Positions 1 to 9,982 of a stretch of 64,000 nt of DNA are shown piece after piece. A program made the translations under genes and the position numbers. Origin of the DNA: Lachnospiraceae bacterium (GTDB lineage Bacteria > Bacillota > Clostridia > Lachnospirales > Lachnospiraceae); contig JAAWEK010000007.1 in NCBI GenBank assembly GCA_022794265.1, positions 154,064 to 218,063 on the forward strand, written 5' to 3'. A model generated the notes under the pieces. The model saw only the letters and a program-made list of their open reading frames with translations. It did no database searches and was not told the origin of the DNA. How positions within the stretch are numbered: position 1 is the first letter of the stretch; every line of letters starts with the position of its first letter.

Positions 1-1
1 T

Positions 2-772
2 AAAGATAAAACTATATTAATTAAATTTCCAGCGAAAAAAAAAGGAGAATATAAAATACCAAAAGGAGTGACATTCATAGGGCATATAGCATTTGAAGAT
101 TGTAGCAATTTAACAGATGTAGTAGTACCAGATAGTGTGATGACCATAGGGGATATGGCATTTTGTAACTGTATTAATTTAACAAGTATAATAATACCAG
201 ATAGTGTGACAACTATATCAATGTATATTGAACCTTATCTAATATTTCATGGTTGTAATAATTTAACTATCTACAGCACCGAAAATTCTTATGCCCATTC
301 TTTTGCATTAGAATATGAAATACCATGGGCGCCATTAACAGCTATTATACCTGTGACCATCAAAATATTAGAAGGTAAAGATATGCAATACAGTGGCTCT
401 GGGGATTACATTCTTCGTTTAGATAAAGAATCGGACAAGTTTATTGATGTATTAATGGATGGTATACCTGTTGACCCAGCAAATTATACAGTTACAGAAG
501 GTTTAACCATTATTGCATTTTTTGAGAATTATTTAAGAACACTTCAAGAAGGTGAACATATAATCAAAGTGAATTTTAATAACGGTTATGCAGATACTAC
601 GTTGACAATTTTATCATCAGAGTTGCAATCAAATAAGGAGTTAGCAATTTCTGAAAATAATAAGGTAGCAGCAAAAACTGGTGATGGTATTCCTCACATT
701 CTATTGGGAGTCTTGTTTGCAAGTGCAGCAACAGTCGGAATTGTATATGCAAAGAAAAGAATATCAAATTAA
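2..772 (+). CDS. BspA-like leucine-rich repeat surface protein, 5' end cut by window edge
   Basis: The reading frame is open from base 2, and the residues before the GTG at 68 continue the repeat pattern, so the gene starts left of the window. The visible part (256 residues) has two to three LRR_5 repeats of the form 'AF..C.NLT.V.(V/I)PDSV', the usual cap 'YSTENSYAH', and then an Ig-like domain. It ends in a wall-sorting-like tail: AKTGD, about 20 hydrophobic residues, then KKR. The sorting motif departs from LPXTG (Leu-Pro replaced), so covalent anchoring by sortase is an inference; the segment could simply be a membrane anchor. BspA-like repeats in gut bacteria usually mediate adhesion to host or other cells; the ligand here is unknown. 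Base composition is strongly AT-rich, like the next genes. Confidence 0.85.
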   Translation, partial: KDKTILIKFPAKKKGEYKIPKGVTFIGHIAFEDCSNLTDVVVPDSVMTIGDMAFCNCINLTSIIIPDSVTTISMYIEPYLIFHGCNNLTIYSTENSYAHSFALEYEIPWAPLTAIIPVTIKILEGKDMQYSGSGDYILRLDKESDKFIDVLMDGIPVDPANYTVTEGLTIIAFFENYLRTLQEGEHIIKVNFNNGYADTTLTILSSELQSNKELAISENNKVAAKTGDGIPHILLGVLFASAATVGIVYAKKRISN

Positions 773-854
773 ACATCTTGTGGCTCAAACAGATAAGGTA
801 AAGACGCAGTTCTTTCAATTTTTATAACTACAGAACGTTGACACAGTATGGTGT

Positions 855-878
855 AATTATGTCTGTTAAAACATAATT
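855..878. other. 8-bp inverted repeat between surface protein genes
   Basis: AATTATGT at 855-862 pairs with ACATAATT at 871-878 around an 8-nt loop. No U-run follows, so it is not a convincing intrinsic terminator. It lies about 55 bases before the GTG start at 933 and downstream of a TTGACA at 838-843, so it may be an operator or an RNA structure. Function unknown. Confidence 0.35.
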
Positions 879-932
879 CCATCATATTGCTGTTTATATA
901 AAGAATTAATATGGAAAACGGAGGAGAATTGT

Positions 933-2780
933 GTGAAAGAACGTCGGTTAAAAAAGAAAAACAAATTTTTATTATCACTGATAACAATAGAATTTCTTTT
1001 TATTCTGATAGTAGAATTATATGGAATAGTAAAGGCTTCTGATAAAATTGAATTAAAGATTGGGGATACGATATCAGTTGACGGATTAAACTATAAGATT
1101 ACACAAAATGGGGAAGTAGAAGTTTCAGGTGTAACAAATTCAGACATAACAGTAGTGAATATTCCTGATGTCTTTACATATAGGGGAAACAATTTAAGAG
1201 TAAAAAGTATTGGGAAAGGAGCATTTGGCGACTGCAGTGATTTGAAAAGTGTAGTCTTGCCAAATGGTCTGACAAGCATTGACGGCTATGCATTTTATAA
1301 ATGCAGCAGTCTGCCCAATATTACAATACCCGAGAGCGTAACAAATATAGAATGGACAGCGTTTTATGGATGTAATGGTCTGGTAGAAATAAAAGTATCT
1401 GATAATAATCCGAATTATGTATCAGATAGTGGTGCTGTTTTTGATAAAAGGAAATTAAATTTACTTTATTTTTCAAAAGGAAGAAGCGGAGAATATGAAG
1501 TTCCCTTTGGTGTCAGGAGTATAAAAGCTTATGCTTTTTATGGATGTAAAAATTTAACCAGTATAAAAATACCGGAAAGTGTAGTTCTGATAGGGGAGCA
1601 GGCATTTTCCTGCTGTGGCAGTCTAAGTAGTATACTGATACCAGAAAGCGTGACACGTATTGGAAGGTTAGCATTTAATGAATGTAATAATCTGGTTATT
1701 TATAGTACGGATAAAGCTTATGCTCATGCATGTGCAACAAAAAATAAGATAAAATGGAGTCCTTCTGTTGAGTTGTCTGAAACTGGTATTTTCTTGGAAT
1801 ATCATAATTGTATTTATGATGGTACATATAAAACACCTTCCATAACTGTGAAAGACGGAAATAAAAATCTGATATTAGATACAGATTATACAGTGTCTTA
1901 TGAAAATAATATCAGTGCCGGAACAGCTTTAATTACTGTTACAGGAAAAAGGATTTTAGGAACTGTTACAAAAGAATTTGTTATAGAGGCGAAATCTTTC
2001 AGTGATGTTAAGGCAGAGCTGGCAGCCAGATATTATTCTTATAACGGGAAACCCATAACACCGGAAATTACTGTAAATGATAATGGAAAATTATTGGTTA
2101 AGGATGTAGATTATACACTTTTGTATGAAAATAATAAATCAATTGGAACAGCCACGGTTACCATTACAGGGAAAGGAAATTATAAGGGAAGTAAAAAATT
2201 AACATTTACAATTAGTCTGCCGAAAATTGAATCTTTTCGGCAGTCAACCGTATATTCTTCAACAAGCATTAAGATGACATGGCAAAGCATTCCCGATATA
2301 GAGGGATATGCAGTATATCGTGGAACCAGTCAGAATGGAGATTATTGGCTGTTAAAAACAGTCACTGCAAATTTCTATACCGATTTAGGGTTGGAAGCAG
2401 GAAAGGAATATTATTATAAAGTGCGGGCTTACAAAACCGTAAATGGGAAGAAAGTCTATGGAGCGTACACTGATAGTTTGTGTATGGTTACCAAACCTAA
2501 GAGTCCGGCCGGAGTAATTCTAAAGGCCGGAAATCAAAAGGCAAGGGTAGTTTGGGAAAAGTCTGCAGGAGCAGACGGATATGAAGTACATATGTCACAT
2601 TTTGAGTATGGAATTTACATGAATATGAAAAACCGGAATGCTGATACATTATCTTATACACAGGAAAATCTTATAACAGGGAGGACATATTATTTTAAGA
2701 TAAAGGCATATAAACTGAACGGAAACGGTGAGAAGGTGTATTCAGATTGGAGCAGTATAGAATTGGTTACAGTGAAATAG
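933..2780 (+). CDS. Secreted BspA-like LRR protein with Ig-like and Fn3 domains
   Basis: A 615-residue protein starting at GTG behind a GGAGG site. Residues 1-36 form a signal peptide or N-terminal anchor (KERRLKKKNK, then a long hydrophobic stretch). Residues about 60-290 are LRR_5/BspA repeats ('AF..C..L..I.IPESVT.I'), closed by 'YSTDKAYAHA'. Two Ig/MBG-like repeats follow (about 288-352 and 355-430, the second with 'GKGNYKGSKKLTF'), then two fibronectin type III domains (about 432-522 and 525-615). No sorting signal is present, so attachment is likely non-covalent or by the uncleaved N-terminal segment. The C-terminal module recurs in the proteins at 2804, 4774 and 11540. Role inferred: surface adhesion or scaffolding. 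Confidence 0.88.
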   Translation: MKERRLKKKNKFLLSLITIEFLFILIVELYGIVKASDKIELKIGDTISVDGLNYKITQNGEVEVSGVTNSDITVVNIPDVFTYRGNNLRVKSIGKGAFGDCSDLKSVVLPNGLTSIDGYAFYKCSSLPNITIPESVTNIEWTAFYGCNGLVEIKVSDNNPNYVSDSGAVFDKRKLNLLYFSKGRSGEYEVPFGVRSIKAYAFYGCKNLTSIKIPESVVLIGEQAFSCCGSLSSILIPESVTRIGRLAFNECNNLVIYSTDKAYAHACATKNKIKWSPSVELSETGIFLEYHNCIYDGTYKTPSITVKDGNKNLILDTDYTVSYENNISAGTALITVTGKRILGTVTKEFVIEAKSFSDVKAELAARYYSYNGKPITPEITVNDNGKLLVKDVDYTLLYENNKSIGTATVTITGKGNYKGSKKLTFTISLPKIESFRQSTVYSSTSIKMTWQSIPDIEGYAVYRGTSQNGDYWLLKTVTANFYTDLGLEAGKEYYYKVRAYKTVNGKKVYGAYTDSLCMVTKPKSPAGVILKAGNQKARVVWEKSAGADGYEVHMSHFEYGIYMNMKNRNADTLSYTQENLITGRTYYFKIKAYKLNGNGEKVYSDWSSIELVTVK

Positions 2781-2803
2781 AAAAATTGGAGGAGCATAGT
2801 TGT

Positions 2804-4753
2804 ATGAATATAATAAAAAAAGTAGTTACAGTATTTTTGTTTGTAATTATGATGATGACAATGTCTGTTATGGTTTTTGCAGATACGGAGGTTACATTTC
2901 ATTTTTATAATGCAAGAAACTGGGAAAATGTTGGTGGTTGGATTTATGAAGGAACCTCTTTTAATAAGAATGTTTCACCAACGGATCAGTCAGTGCTTAA
3001 TGCTTCCGGAGGGGTATTATGGCCGGGGGCAAAGTGTGAAGATGAGGGAAACGGATGGTTTAAAGTTACGGCTAAGTTTACATCTAAGGAATCCGGTGCA
3101 GTGCTTATTTTTAATAACTGGACTGCAGGTAGTGAAATTAATGATACTGCTACACAGGAAGATTTAAATCAGTTAGCAGAGGCAGGCGTACGCTTAGAGT
3201 CAGAGGCGATAGAACAGTCACCGAATATTTATATTGGTAGATATGTTGCATTTAATGCTGCTGAGTACTGGATTTCGTGGGATGGTATGTCAACAACGTT
3301 GATTGCAGAAGAGGGAAACGGTTTGGCAAAGACAGCTCCGCTTGTTTATAGTGAGAAATGGAAATGCTTTTCAGTTGAAAAACTGATATATAGAGTTATT
3401 GGAGATGGAGAAGTAGAAGTAGAGGACACTGTTGGAACAGAGTTAAAAGAAATTAATATTCCAGAGAGTATTTCGTATGTGGGAAAAAAATGGAAGGTGA
3501 CAGGTATAGGGAGTGGTGCCTTTAGGAACTGTAATAGTTTAAAGAGTATAAAGATACCGGATACTGTAACAAGTATAGGCCATTGTGCATTTCAGGAGTG
3601 CAGAAACCTGACAGGATTAACAATACCGGAAAAAGTAATAAAGATAGGTTGTAAGGCATTTGATAGTTGTAGCAGTTTAAAGAGTATAAAGATACCAAAA
3701 GGTGTGGTTTGTGTAGAGCGTGAAGTATTTAATGGGTGTAATAGTTTAAGCAATGTAACAATAGCAGAAAATGTGACAAAAATATCGGAGTATGCCTTTA
3801 ATAAATGTAGTAATTTGAGGAGTATAACTATACCGGAAAGCGTAATAAAAATATCGTGGAATACGTTTAATAAATGTAGCAATTTGGTAATATGTAGTAC
3901 AGATAGAGCATATGCTCATACATATGCGATAGAAAATAATATAAAGTGGAGTATAAAACCTAAGGCAATCAGCAGCACAAAAGGAAAATTATCCGCAACC
4001 GCCTATACCTATAACGGAACAGCCAAAACTCCGTCCGTGACCATAACCGATAATGGTAAAACTTTGAAAAAGAATACAGATTACACTGTATCTTATATAA
4101 ATAATAATTCCATCGGCACAGCCTCAGTTACTGTAACAGGAAAAGGAAATTATACAGGAATAAAAACATTAACCTTTAAAATCAATCCGGCAAAGACTAC
4201 ATCTTTGAAGCAGTCAGCAACCTATACATCTGCAAGCATAAAGATGTCCTGGGCAAAAGTAGCAGGGGCAGCCGGATACGAAGTATACCGATCAGATTCT
4301 AAAAACGGAACCTATAAACTGTTAAAAACCGTAACTACAAATTCCTGGACCAATTCCGGCTTAAAAGCAGGAAGTAAATATTACTATAAAGTACGGGCTT
4401 ACAAAACTGTCAATGGCAAAAAGGTTTATGGAGCATATTCTGATGTCAAAAGCATGATTACCAAGCCGTCCGCTCCACCAAAGGTCTCTGCAATTGCAGG
4501 TAGTCAGCAGGCAAAGATAACTTGGGGAAAATCATCGGGAGCCAATGGATATGAAGTGTATATGTCAACTTCTAAAAAAGGAACCTATCAGAAGATAAAA
4601 ACTGTAAATTTATCAACCGTGAGTTATACAAAGACCGGATTAAAAAAGGGTCAGAAGTATTATTTTAAGGTAAGAGCATATAAAACAACCGGAACAGGAA
4701 GCAAGGTATACTCTGGGTGGAGCAGTATAAAATCAATTGTATTAAATAAATAA
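2804..4753 (+). CDS. Secreted LRR protein with starch-binding-like N-terminal domain and Fn3 domains
   Basis: The start at 2804 is chosen over the in-frame ATG at 2747 because a GGAGGAG site sits just upstream and a clean signal peptide follows (MNIIKK, hydrophobic core, 'VMVFADT'). The protein has 649 residues. Residues about 29-145 resemble carbohydrate-binding module CBM26 ('HFYNARNW', 'LWPGAKCEDEGNGWFKV', 'LIFNNW'); this is recognised by eye and is tentative. Residues about 200-390 are BspA-like LRR_5 repeats, then one Ig/MBG-like repeat and two Fn3 domains that nearly duplicate the end of the 11540 protein. The gene begins 23 bases after the previous stop and 20 bases before the next start, so genes 933, 2804 and 4774 probably form an operon. 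Confidence 0.87.
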   Translation: MNIIKKVVTVFLFVIMMMTMSVMVFADTEVTFHFYNARNWENVGGWIYEGTSFNKNVSPTDQSVLNASGGVLWPGAKCEDEGNGWFKVTAKFTSKESGAVLIFNNWTAGSEINDTATQEDLNQLAEAGVRLESEAIEQSPNIYIGRYVAFNAAEYWISWDGMSTTLIAEEGNGLAKTAPLVYSEKWKCFSVEKLIYRVIGDGEVEVEDTVGTELKEINIPESISYVGKKWKVTGIGSGAFRNCNSLKSIKIPDTVTSIGHCAFQECRNLTGLTIPEKVIKIGCKAFDSCSSLKSIKIPKGVVCVEREVFNGCNSLSNVTIAENVTKISEYAFNKCSNLRSITIPESVIKISWNTFNKCSNLVICSTDRAYAHTYAIENNIKWSIKPKAISSTKGKLSATAYTYNGTAKTPSVTITDNGKTLKKNTDYTVSYINNNSIGTASVTVTGKGNYTGIKTLTFKINPAKTTSLKQSATYTSASIKMSWAKVAGAAGYEVYRSDSKNGTYKLLKTVTTNSWTNSGLKAGSKYYYKVRAYKTVNGKKVYGAYSDVKSMITKPSAPPKVSAIAGSQQAKITWGKSSGANGYEVYMSTSKKGTYQKIKTVNLSTVSYTKTGLKKGQKYYFKVRAYKTTGTGSKVYSGWSSIKSIVLNK

Positions 4754-4773
4754 AAACAAAGGAAAGGATTAAT

Positions 4774-7002
4774 ATGAAACAACAGTTATCAAAAAAAGAA
4801 CATTTTATTTTATTGATACAAAAGATAACAATTTTTTTACTTTTGATGATAATAACCGAAATATTATTTCAAAGTATAGCAGAAGCAGCAGAGAAATCAA
4901 AGCCAAAGGAAGGAGAAAAATTTACAGTTGTAGAAACAGAATATTATGGCAAAGACAATGCTGGTAATTCTGTACATGCAACAGGAAATCCGTCCTCATC
5001 CAGTCAAAAAAACAAAGCAATCAACAGTATAAAAGCCAGACTGGCAGCCACAGTCTATTCCTATAACGGAGTTCCCAGAACTCCGGCAGTAATTATAACT
5101 GATAATGGGAAAACATTAAAAAAGGGTACTGATTATACTGTATCCTATAAAGATAATATAAATGCGGGGACGGCTAAAGTAATCATAAAAGGTAAAGGAA
5201 TCTACACAGGAACGGTTACCAGAACATTTACCATAAAGCCAAAGGCCGTCAGCGGTATAAAAATCAGATTGGCCGCCACTACATATTCCTATAATGGAAC
5301 TTCCAAAACGCCTGCCGTCAAAATAACACATAATAAAAATACACTAAAAAAGGATACCGATTATACGATATCTTATAAAAATAACAAAGAAATTGGAACC
5401 GCTACAGTTACAATTACCGGAAAAGGAAATTACACTGGAATGAGAACTTTAACCTTTAAAATTAATCCGGCAAGAGTAACATCTTTTAAGCAGTCAGCAG
5501 TATATTCTACTTCAACAATAAAAATGTCCTGGAAAAAGGTATCAGGAGCCGCCGGGTATGTAGTATACCGGGGAACGTCAAAAGGAGGAACCTACAAGCT
5601 GTTAAAGACAGTTACCACAAATTCTTGCAGCAATGCCGGTTTAAAAGCAGGAAGTAAATATTATTACAAGGTTCGTGCGTATAAAACAGTAAACGGTAAG
5701 AAAGTATATGGTGATTATTCGGAAAGTATAGGTATGAGTACTAAACCGGCAGCGCCTGCAAATCTATCTTTGGCTGCAGAAGGGACGAAGGTAAAGATAA
5801 GCTGGACGAGAGCTCAGGGACCAGCCGGATATGAAGTGTATATGTCTGCCAGCAGGGATACGGGATATAAAACCATTCAGACAGTAAACCCATCGGTTAA
5901 TGGTATTGTTAAGAATGGGTTTGAAAAAGGGAAGAAGTATTATTTTAAGATTCGTGCATATGCAACATTAGCAGATGGAACAAAGATATATTCCGGATAC
6001 AGTAGTGTAAAATCCATTACAATAGAAAAACCAATAGAAATAGAATGGGAAACGGAAGAGGAAGAAGAGGAGGGATTAACTGCAAAAGGATTATTAAATT
6101 ACTGTAAAAATGCGGTAAAGAATAATGTACAGTATGTTTATGGCTGCAAAATGGAAATTTTAACTGCAAGTAAATATCAAATGCTGAGAAATATGTATGG
6201 TCCCAGTATGGTAATGAATATGGATAAAGCAAAAATCGGTAAAATGTGCTGCGACTGTTCCGGTTTAATCAGTAGCTATACTGGTATTCTTCGAAATTCT
6301 GCCCATTACTATGATCTGGCAACAGAACGGGCCACTATCAGTCAGTTAAAAGCAAACTGGCAGAAATATGTGGGCTGGGCAATCTGGATGAGGGGACATA
6401 TTGGTATTGTGTCTGATACAGAAGGCTATTATTATGCCATGGATGGAAGCGCCAGAAATGCAGCTCATCTGCCGATTGAAATGTGGGACTGGAAGTGTGT
6501 GATAAAGCTCAGTGATATAAAATATGGTTCCGGGGAATTCACAGTAAAACAAAATCCAACTGTTAATCCTGTAAAATCGGATATAAACGTATATTATCAG
6601 GTATATGCGAATTCAAAATGGTATGGAGAGGTAAAGAATTACAGTAATACTGTCTCTTCCGGCGGATTTGCCGGAGTGGAGGGAAAACCGGTGCATTGTA
6701 TTATGGCAAGACTGAGCCGGGGGAAAATAAAGAGCCGGGTACATATAACAGGCGGTGACTGGTCGGACTGGGTGGATGGTTATGATTCCTCTGACCCCTA
6801 CAACGGATATGCAGGGAAGGGAAATAAAGAAATAGACGGTGTACAGTTCTGTTTAGAGGGATTGGAGGATTATGATGTATATTACAGGGTATCTACAACA
6901 GCCTCTACGGATTATCTTCCCTGGGTGAGAAATGCGGAGGATTATGCGGGGGTATATGGAAGACAGATTGATAAGGTGCAGATATGTATCAGCAAAAAGT
7001 AA
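4774..7002 (+). CDS. Secreted NlpC/P60-family peptidase with Ig-like, Fn3 and ChW-like domains
   Basis: A 742-residue protein behind an AGGAAAGG site. The N-terminal hydrophobic segment (about 15-38) is a signal peptide. Two Ig/MBG-like repeats (about 80-235), two Fn3 domains (about 235-417) and an acidic linker (EEEEEEG) lead to an NlpC/P60 domain (about 435-585). The Cys nucleophile is Cys495 in 'CCDCSGL' and the His is His542 in 'RGHIGIV'. The C-terminus (about 590-742) has two aromatic repeats resembling clostridial hydrophobic-W (ChW) repeats ('DWSDWV', 'GYAGKGNKEIDGVQFCL'; 'AGVYGRQIDKVQICI'). The family cuts peptide bonds of peptidoglycan stem peptides. Likely a wall hydrolase carried on the same scaffold as its LRR neighbours. 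Substrate not determinable. Confidence 0.85.
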   Translation: MKQQLSKKEHFILLIQKITIFLLLMIITEILFQSIAEAAEKSKPKEGEKFTVVETEYYGKDNAGNSVHATGNPSSSSQKNKAINSIKARLAATVYSYNGVPRTPAVIITDNGKTLKKGTDYTVSYKDNINAGTAKVIIKGKGIYTGTVTRTFTIKPKAVSGIKIRLAATTYSYNGTSKTPAVKITHNKNTLKKDTDYTISYKNNKEIGTATVTITGKGNYTGMRTLTFKINPARVTSFKQSAVYSTSTIKMSWKKVSGAAGYVVYRGTSKGGTYKLLKTVTTNSCSNAGLKAGSKYYYKVRAYKTVNGKKVYGDYSESIGMSTKPAAPANLSLAAEGTKVKISWTRAQGPAGYEVYMSASRDTGYKTIQTVNPSVNGIVKNGFEKGKKYYFKIRAYATLADGTKIYSGYSSVKSITIEKPIEIEWETEEEEEEGLTAKGLLNYCKNAVKNNVQYVYGCKMEILTASKYQMLRNMYGPSMVMNMDKAKIGKMCCDCSGLISSYTGILRNSAHYYDLATERATISQLKANWQKYVGWAIWMRGHIGIVSDTEGYYYAMDGSARNAAHLPIEMWDWKCVIKLSDIKYGSGEFTVKQNPTVNPVKSDINVYYQVYANSKWYGEVKNYSNTVSSGGFAGVEGKPVHCIMARLSRGKIKSRVHITGGDWSDWVDGYDSSDPYNGYAGKGNKEIDGVQFCLEGLEDYDVYYRVSTTASTDYLPWVRNAEDYAGVYGRQIDKVQICISKK

Positions 7003-7097
7003 TAAAAGCTATTATTTAAATGATAGCGTAATATGAATTTTGTCTCTGGAGAGGGGCAATAAAAAATACTACGATTGAATAAAGAGAGGTTAGATTT

Positions 7098-9875
7098 ATG
7101 AAGAAAATTCTGGCAGTGATGATGGCGGCGGTTCTGGCTGTGGTGGGAACGGTACCTGCCATGACTGCACGGGCAGGGGATTCAGATGAGAATTATGATG
7201 TTACGAAACCGGTGATTAATTCCATTGAAATTGATAAGCAAGGGGAAACACTGACTGTAGGGGATACGGTAACAATTTATGTTGATGCTTATGATGTGGG
7301 GGTTGGAATTGATTATGTAGAAATAATGTTGTGGTGGGAAAATAAATCTGGTGGTAGTGAAAGATTATATTGGAATGAAAATGTAATGAAATATGAGAGA
7401 GTTATCGACATAGATTCTAATTCTTCAGCAGGAAAATATTATATAACCGGTGTTTTGGCAAAAGATATTAATGGCAATTATATGGAAAAAGATGTATTTT
7501 ATTGGTACAATGTTGAAAGAGACGATATAAAAGATAAAGAAGCACCTGTGGTGGAATCGATTCATCTGACAAAAAATGGAATTGATATAAGTCCAGGTGA
7601 TGTATTTTCTAAGGGAGATATAATACATATATCAATAAAAGCAATAGATAATGTGGAATTAGCTAATACTGCTGAAATAAACTTTAGACTGATTGATAAG
7701 TTGGAAGGTTATTATTCTCAATATGATTATAAATATATACGTTTACCCTATTTAGAAGATACTCAATGCTATGAAGGGAGTTTTGAAATTAATGACTGGC
7801 TCTATCCTGGAACATGGAAATTGTCAGATGTTGATGTCGAGGATACTTCTAAAAATAGAACATGCTTAGCAAATTCAAAAGATAAAATAATGGATATAGA
7901 GTTTAAAATACAGAATGATGACTTTGATACAGAACCGCCAATACTTCACTCTTTTTCTATAGATAGGGCAGGAGAGTTTGTACGTTCCGGAGATTGTGTA
8001 AAAATAACAGCAGAAATAACAGATAACAGAGGAATAAATTATGCAAGAGCCAATTTATGTAAATTAATAGGAATTGATGAATTTGAGGGTGTAATTTATT
8101 TAGAACAAATTGGTGATACGAATATCTATGAAGGAATTTTTGAGATTAAGGATAATACAGATCCTTGTGAATGGTATTTACACAGTATAGAGATAGATGA
8201 TAGCAGTCGTAATTGCAGAGATTATTTCAATTCTGATATGAATCAATGTGTATATGTAGTTCAGGGAAAAGATACATTTGTAAATCCAACTTATAAAGTT
8301 GATTTAAGATATGAAGAAAACGGTCAATCGCATACAAAAAAGCTTGAAGTTCCGCGCAGAACCACAGCAAAAGAACTGGCTCAATACTTTACACCACAAA
8401 ATTCAAAATTTATAGGCTGGGATGTACCTGGTTATGGTGTGTTGGACAATGGATCAATTTACGCCCTGTATGACGAAACTCTGGAAGACCCCTCCAATTG
8501 CGATGAAACAGAATCTACAGAAGAAACCACATCAGAAAAAACCACGTTAGAGGAAGCTGCGTCAGAAGAAACAACTTTAGAGGAAACAACATCAAACGAA
8601 GCCGACAATACAGAGGAAATAATTAATAAGGGTGATATATTTACAATCGGAGAATTACAATACAGGGTTATAGAAAACGGAGAAGTGAGTGTCTATAGTA
8701 CGCTGAATAAAATGATAATAGATATAAACATTCCCAAAATGGTTATTTATGGTGGAAAAGAGTGGAAGGTAATCAATATAGGAAGTTCTGCATTGAAAAA
8801 TTGTAATAATCTGATTCGTATCACGATACCGGAAGGCATAACCAGTATTGAAGATTCTGCCTTTAAGAATTGTAAAAGTCTGACAGATATAAAGATACCG
8901 GAAGGAGTAACCAGTATAGGTAATTCTGCCTTTAAAAATTGTAAAAACCTGGCTGGTGTAACAATACCGGAAAGTGTTATAAGTATTGCAGATGATGCAT
9001 TTACTAATACAGCGGCAGTCATCTATAGCACGGATAATGCATATGCCCGTACATATGCGAAAGAACATAAACTGGAATGGAAGTCTTTAAAAACTGAAGA
9101 ACCAACCAATACAGAAGATATCCCATCGGACGAATCTGGCAGTATGGAAGAAACCGCTCCAATGGAATCAGACGATGCTGAAGAAGAAACAACAATGGAA
9201 ATACCAACAGCCTCTGCTGTTTTATCAGAGCAGCAGATTGTAGAAGCCGTTTCAAAAGTAACAGCAACAGAAGCCGGTTCCACCATTAAAATCTCCATGG
9301 GCAGGGCGACCGTAGTGCCAAAGGATATTTTAGAAGCAGCAAGAGGAAAAGATGTGAATATTGTTCTTGAAATGGAGGGTTATACCTGGACAATCAACGG
9401 AACCACCGTTTTAAGCAAAAATCTGGAGGATATCAATCTGGAAGTAACCAGGCATACCAATTATATTCCAAACAGAATCGTATCTGCTTTAGCGGGCAGT
9501 AATCCGGTAGAACAGATTTCACTTACTCATAACGGTCATTTTGGTTTTACAGCGAATCTGACCCTGAATGTTGGTAATCAGTATGCCGGACAGGATGGGA
9601 ATCTTTATTACTATGACAGCGACGGAAAAATGGTATTTATAAACGCAGGCACCATAGACAACAACGGAAATGTTTCATTAGCCTTCAGTCATGCTTCTGA
9701 TTATGCGATTGTAATTACCAAAAAACAAGTATCGGTTATGGATGGAACAGATACAGCGACATTACCTGAAACAGGTGATACAGTTCCAATGAAATTGTTC
9801 GCTCTGCTGGTAGTTTCTGTTGGAACAATCGTCTTCGTTAACATCATGGGAAAGAAGAATAAAATTAAACAATAA
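7098..9875 (+). CDS. LPETG-anchored surface protein with three Ig-like domains and LRR repeats
   Basis: A 925-residue protein behind an AAAGAGAGG site. Residues 1-27 are a signal peptide ending 'MTARAG'. Three related Ig-like domains follow (about 38-150, 150-270, 275-395), each opening 'PPVI.S..ID..G....GD.V.I...' and sharing 'A.D....DYAE'-type strands. Two Glu/Thr-rich linkers (about 470-505 and 670-700) flank four BspA-like LRR_5 repeats ('SAFKNCK.LT.I.IPEGVTSIG'). A folded C-terminal domain (about 705-885) precedes a canonical sorting signal: LPETGD, a hydrophobic stretch and KKNK. Sortase should link it to peptidoglycan, but no sortase gene is in the window. The terminator at 9935 ends the transcript. 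Confidence 0.9.
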   Translation: MKKILAVMMAAVLAVVGTVPAMTARAGDSDENYDVTKPVINSIEIDKQGETLTVGDTVTIYVDAYDVGVGIDYVEIMLWWENKSGGSERLYWNENVMKYERVIDIDSNSSAGKYYITGVLAKDINGNYMEKDVFYWYNVERDDIKDKEAPVVESIHLTKNGIDISPGDVFSKGDIIHISIKAIDNVELANTAEINFRLIDKLEGYYSQYDYKYIRLPYLEDTQCYEGSFEINDWLYPGTWKLSDVDVEDTSKNRTCLANSKDKIMDIEFKIQNDDFDTEPPILHSFSIDRAGEFVRSGDCVKITAEITDNRGINYARANLCKLIGIDEFEGVIYLEQIGDTNIYEGIFEIKDNTDPCEWYLHSIEIDDSSRNCRDYFNSDMNQCVYVVQGKDTFVNPTYKVDLRYEENGQSHTKKLEVPRRTTAKELAQYFTPQNSKFIGWDVPGYGVLDNGSIYALYDETLEDPSNCDETESTEETTSEKTTLEEAASEETTLEETTSNEADNTEEIINKGDIFTIGELQYRVIENGEVSVYSTLNKMIIDINIPKMVIYGGKEWKVINIGSSALKNCNNLIRITIPEGITSIEDSAFKNCKSLTDIKIPEGVTSIGNSAFKNCKNLAGVTIPESVISIADDAFTNTAAVIYSTDNAYARTYAKEHKLEWKSLKTEEPTNTEDIPSDESGSMEETAPMESDDAEEETTMEIPTASAVLSEQQIVEAVSKVTATEAGSTIKISMGRATVVPKDILEAARGKDVNIVLEMEGYTWTINGTTVLSKNLEDINLEVTRHTNYIPNRIVSALAGSNPVEQISLTHNGHFGFTANLTLNVGNQYAGQDGNLYYYDSDGKMVFINAGTIDNNGNVSLAFSHASDYAIVITKKQVSVMDGTDTATLPETGDTVPMKLFALLVVSVGTIVFVNIMGKKNKIKQ

Positions 9876-9934
9876 TACATTTATGATTATACAGGAAATA
9901 AAGAAAATGTTATAGACATATCAAAATCTTGAAC

Positions 9935-9980
9935 AAGATGTGGCTGCTGCACGAATGAAACCGTGCAGCAGCCATATCTT
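9935..9980. terminator. Strong bidirectional-type hairpin after the LPETG protein
   Basis: TGGCTGCTGCACG (9941-9953) pairs perfectly with CGTGCAGCAGCCA (9962-9974) across an 8-nt loop. The stem extends outward as AAGATG/TATCTT. It separates the surface-protein operon from the antisense gene remnant that ends at 9983, so it can serve both strands. Confidence 0.8.
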
Positions 9981-9982
9981 AT

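Noticed and set aside
9019-9298. Two overlapping minus-strand frames inside the LPETG protein gene
   Set aside because: They lie opposite the Glu/Thr-rich linker, have no ribosome site or recognisable sequence, and follow from the repetitive codons of the real gene.
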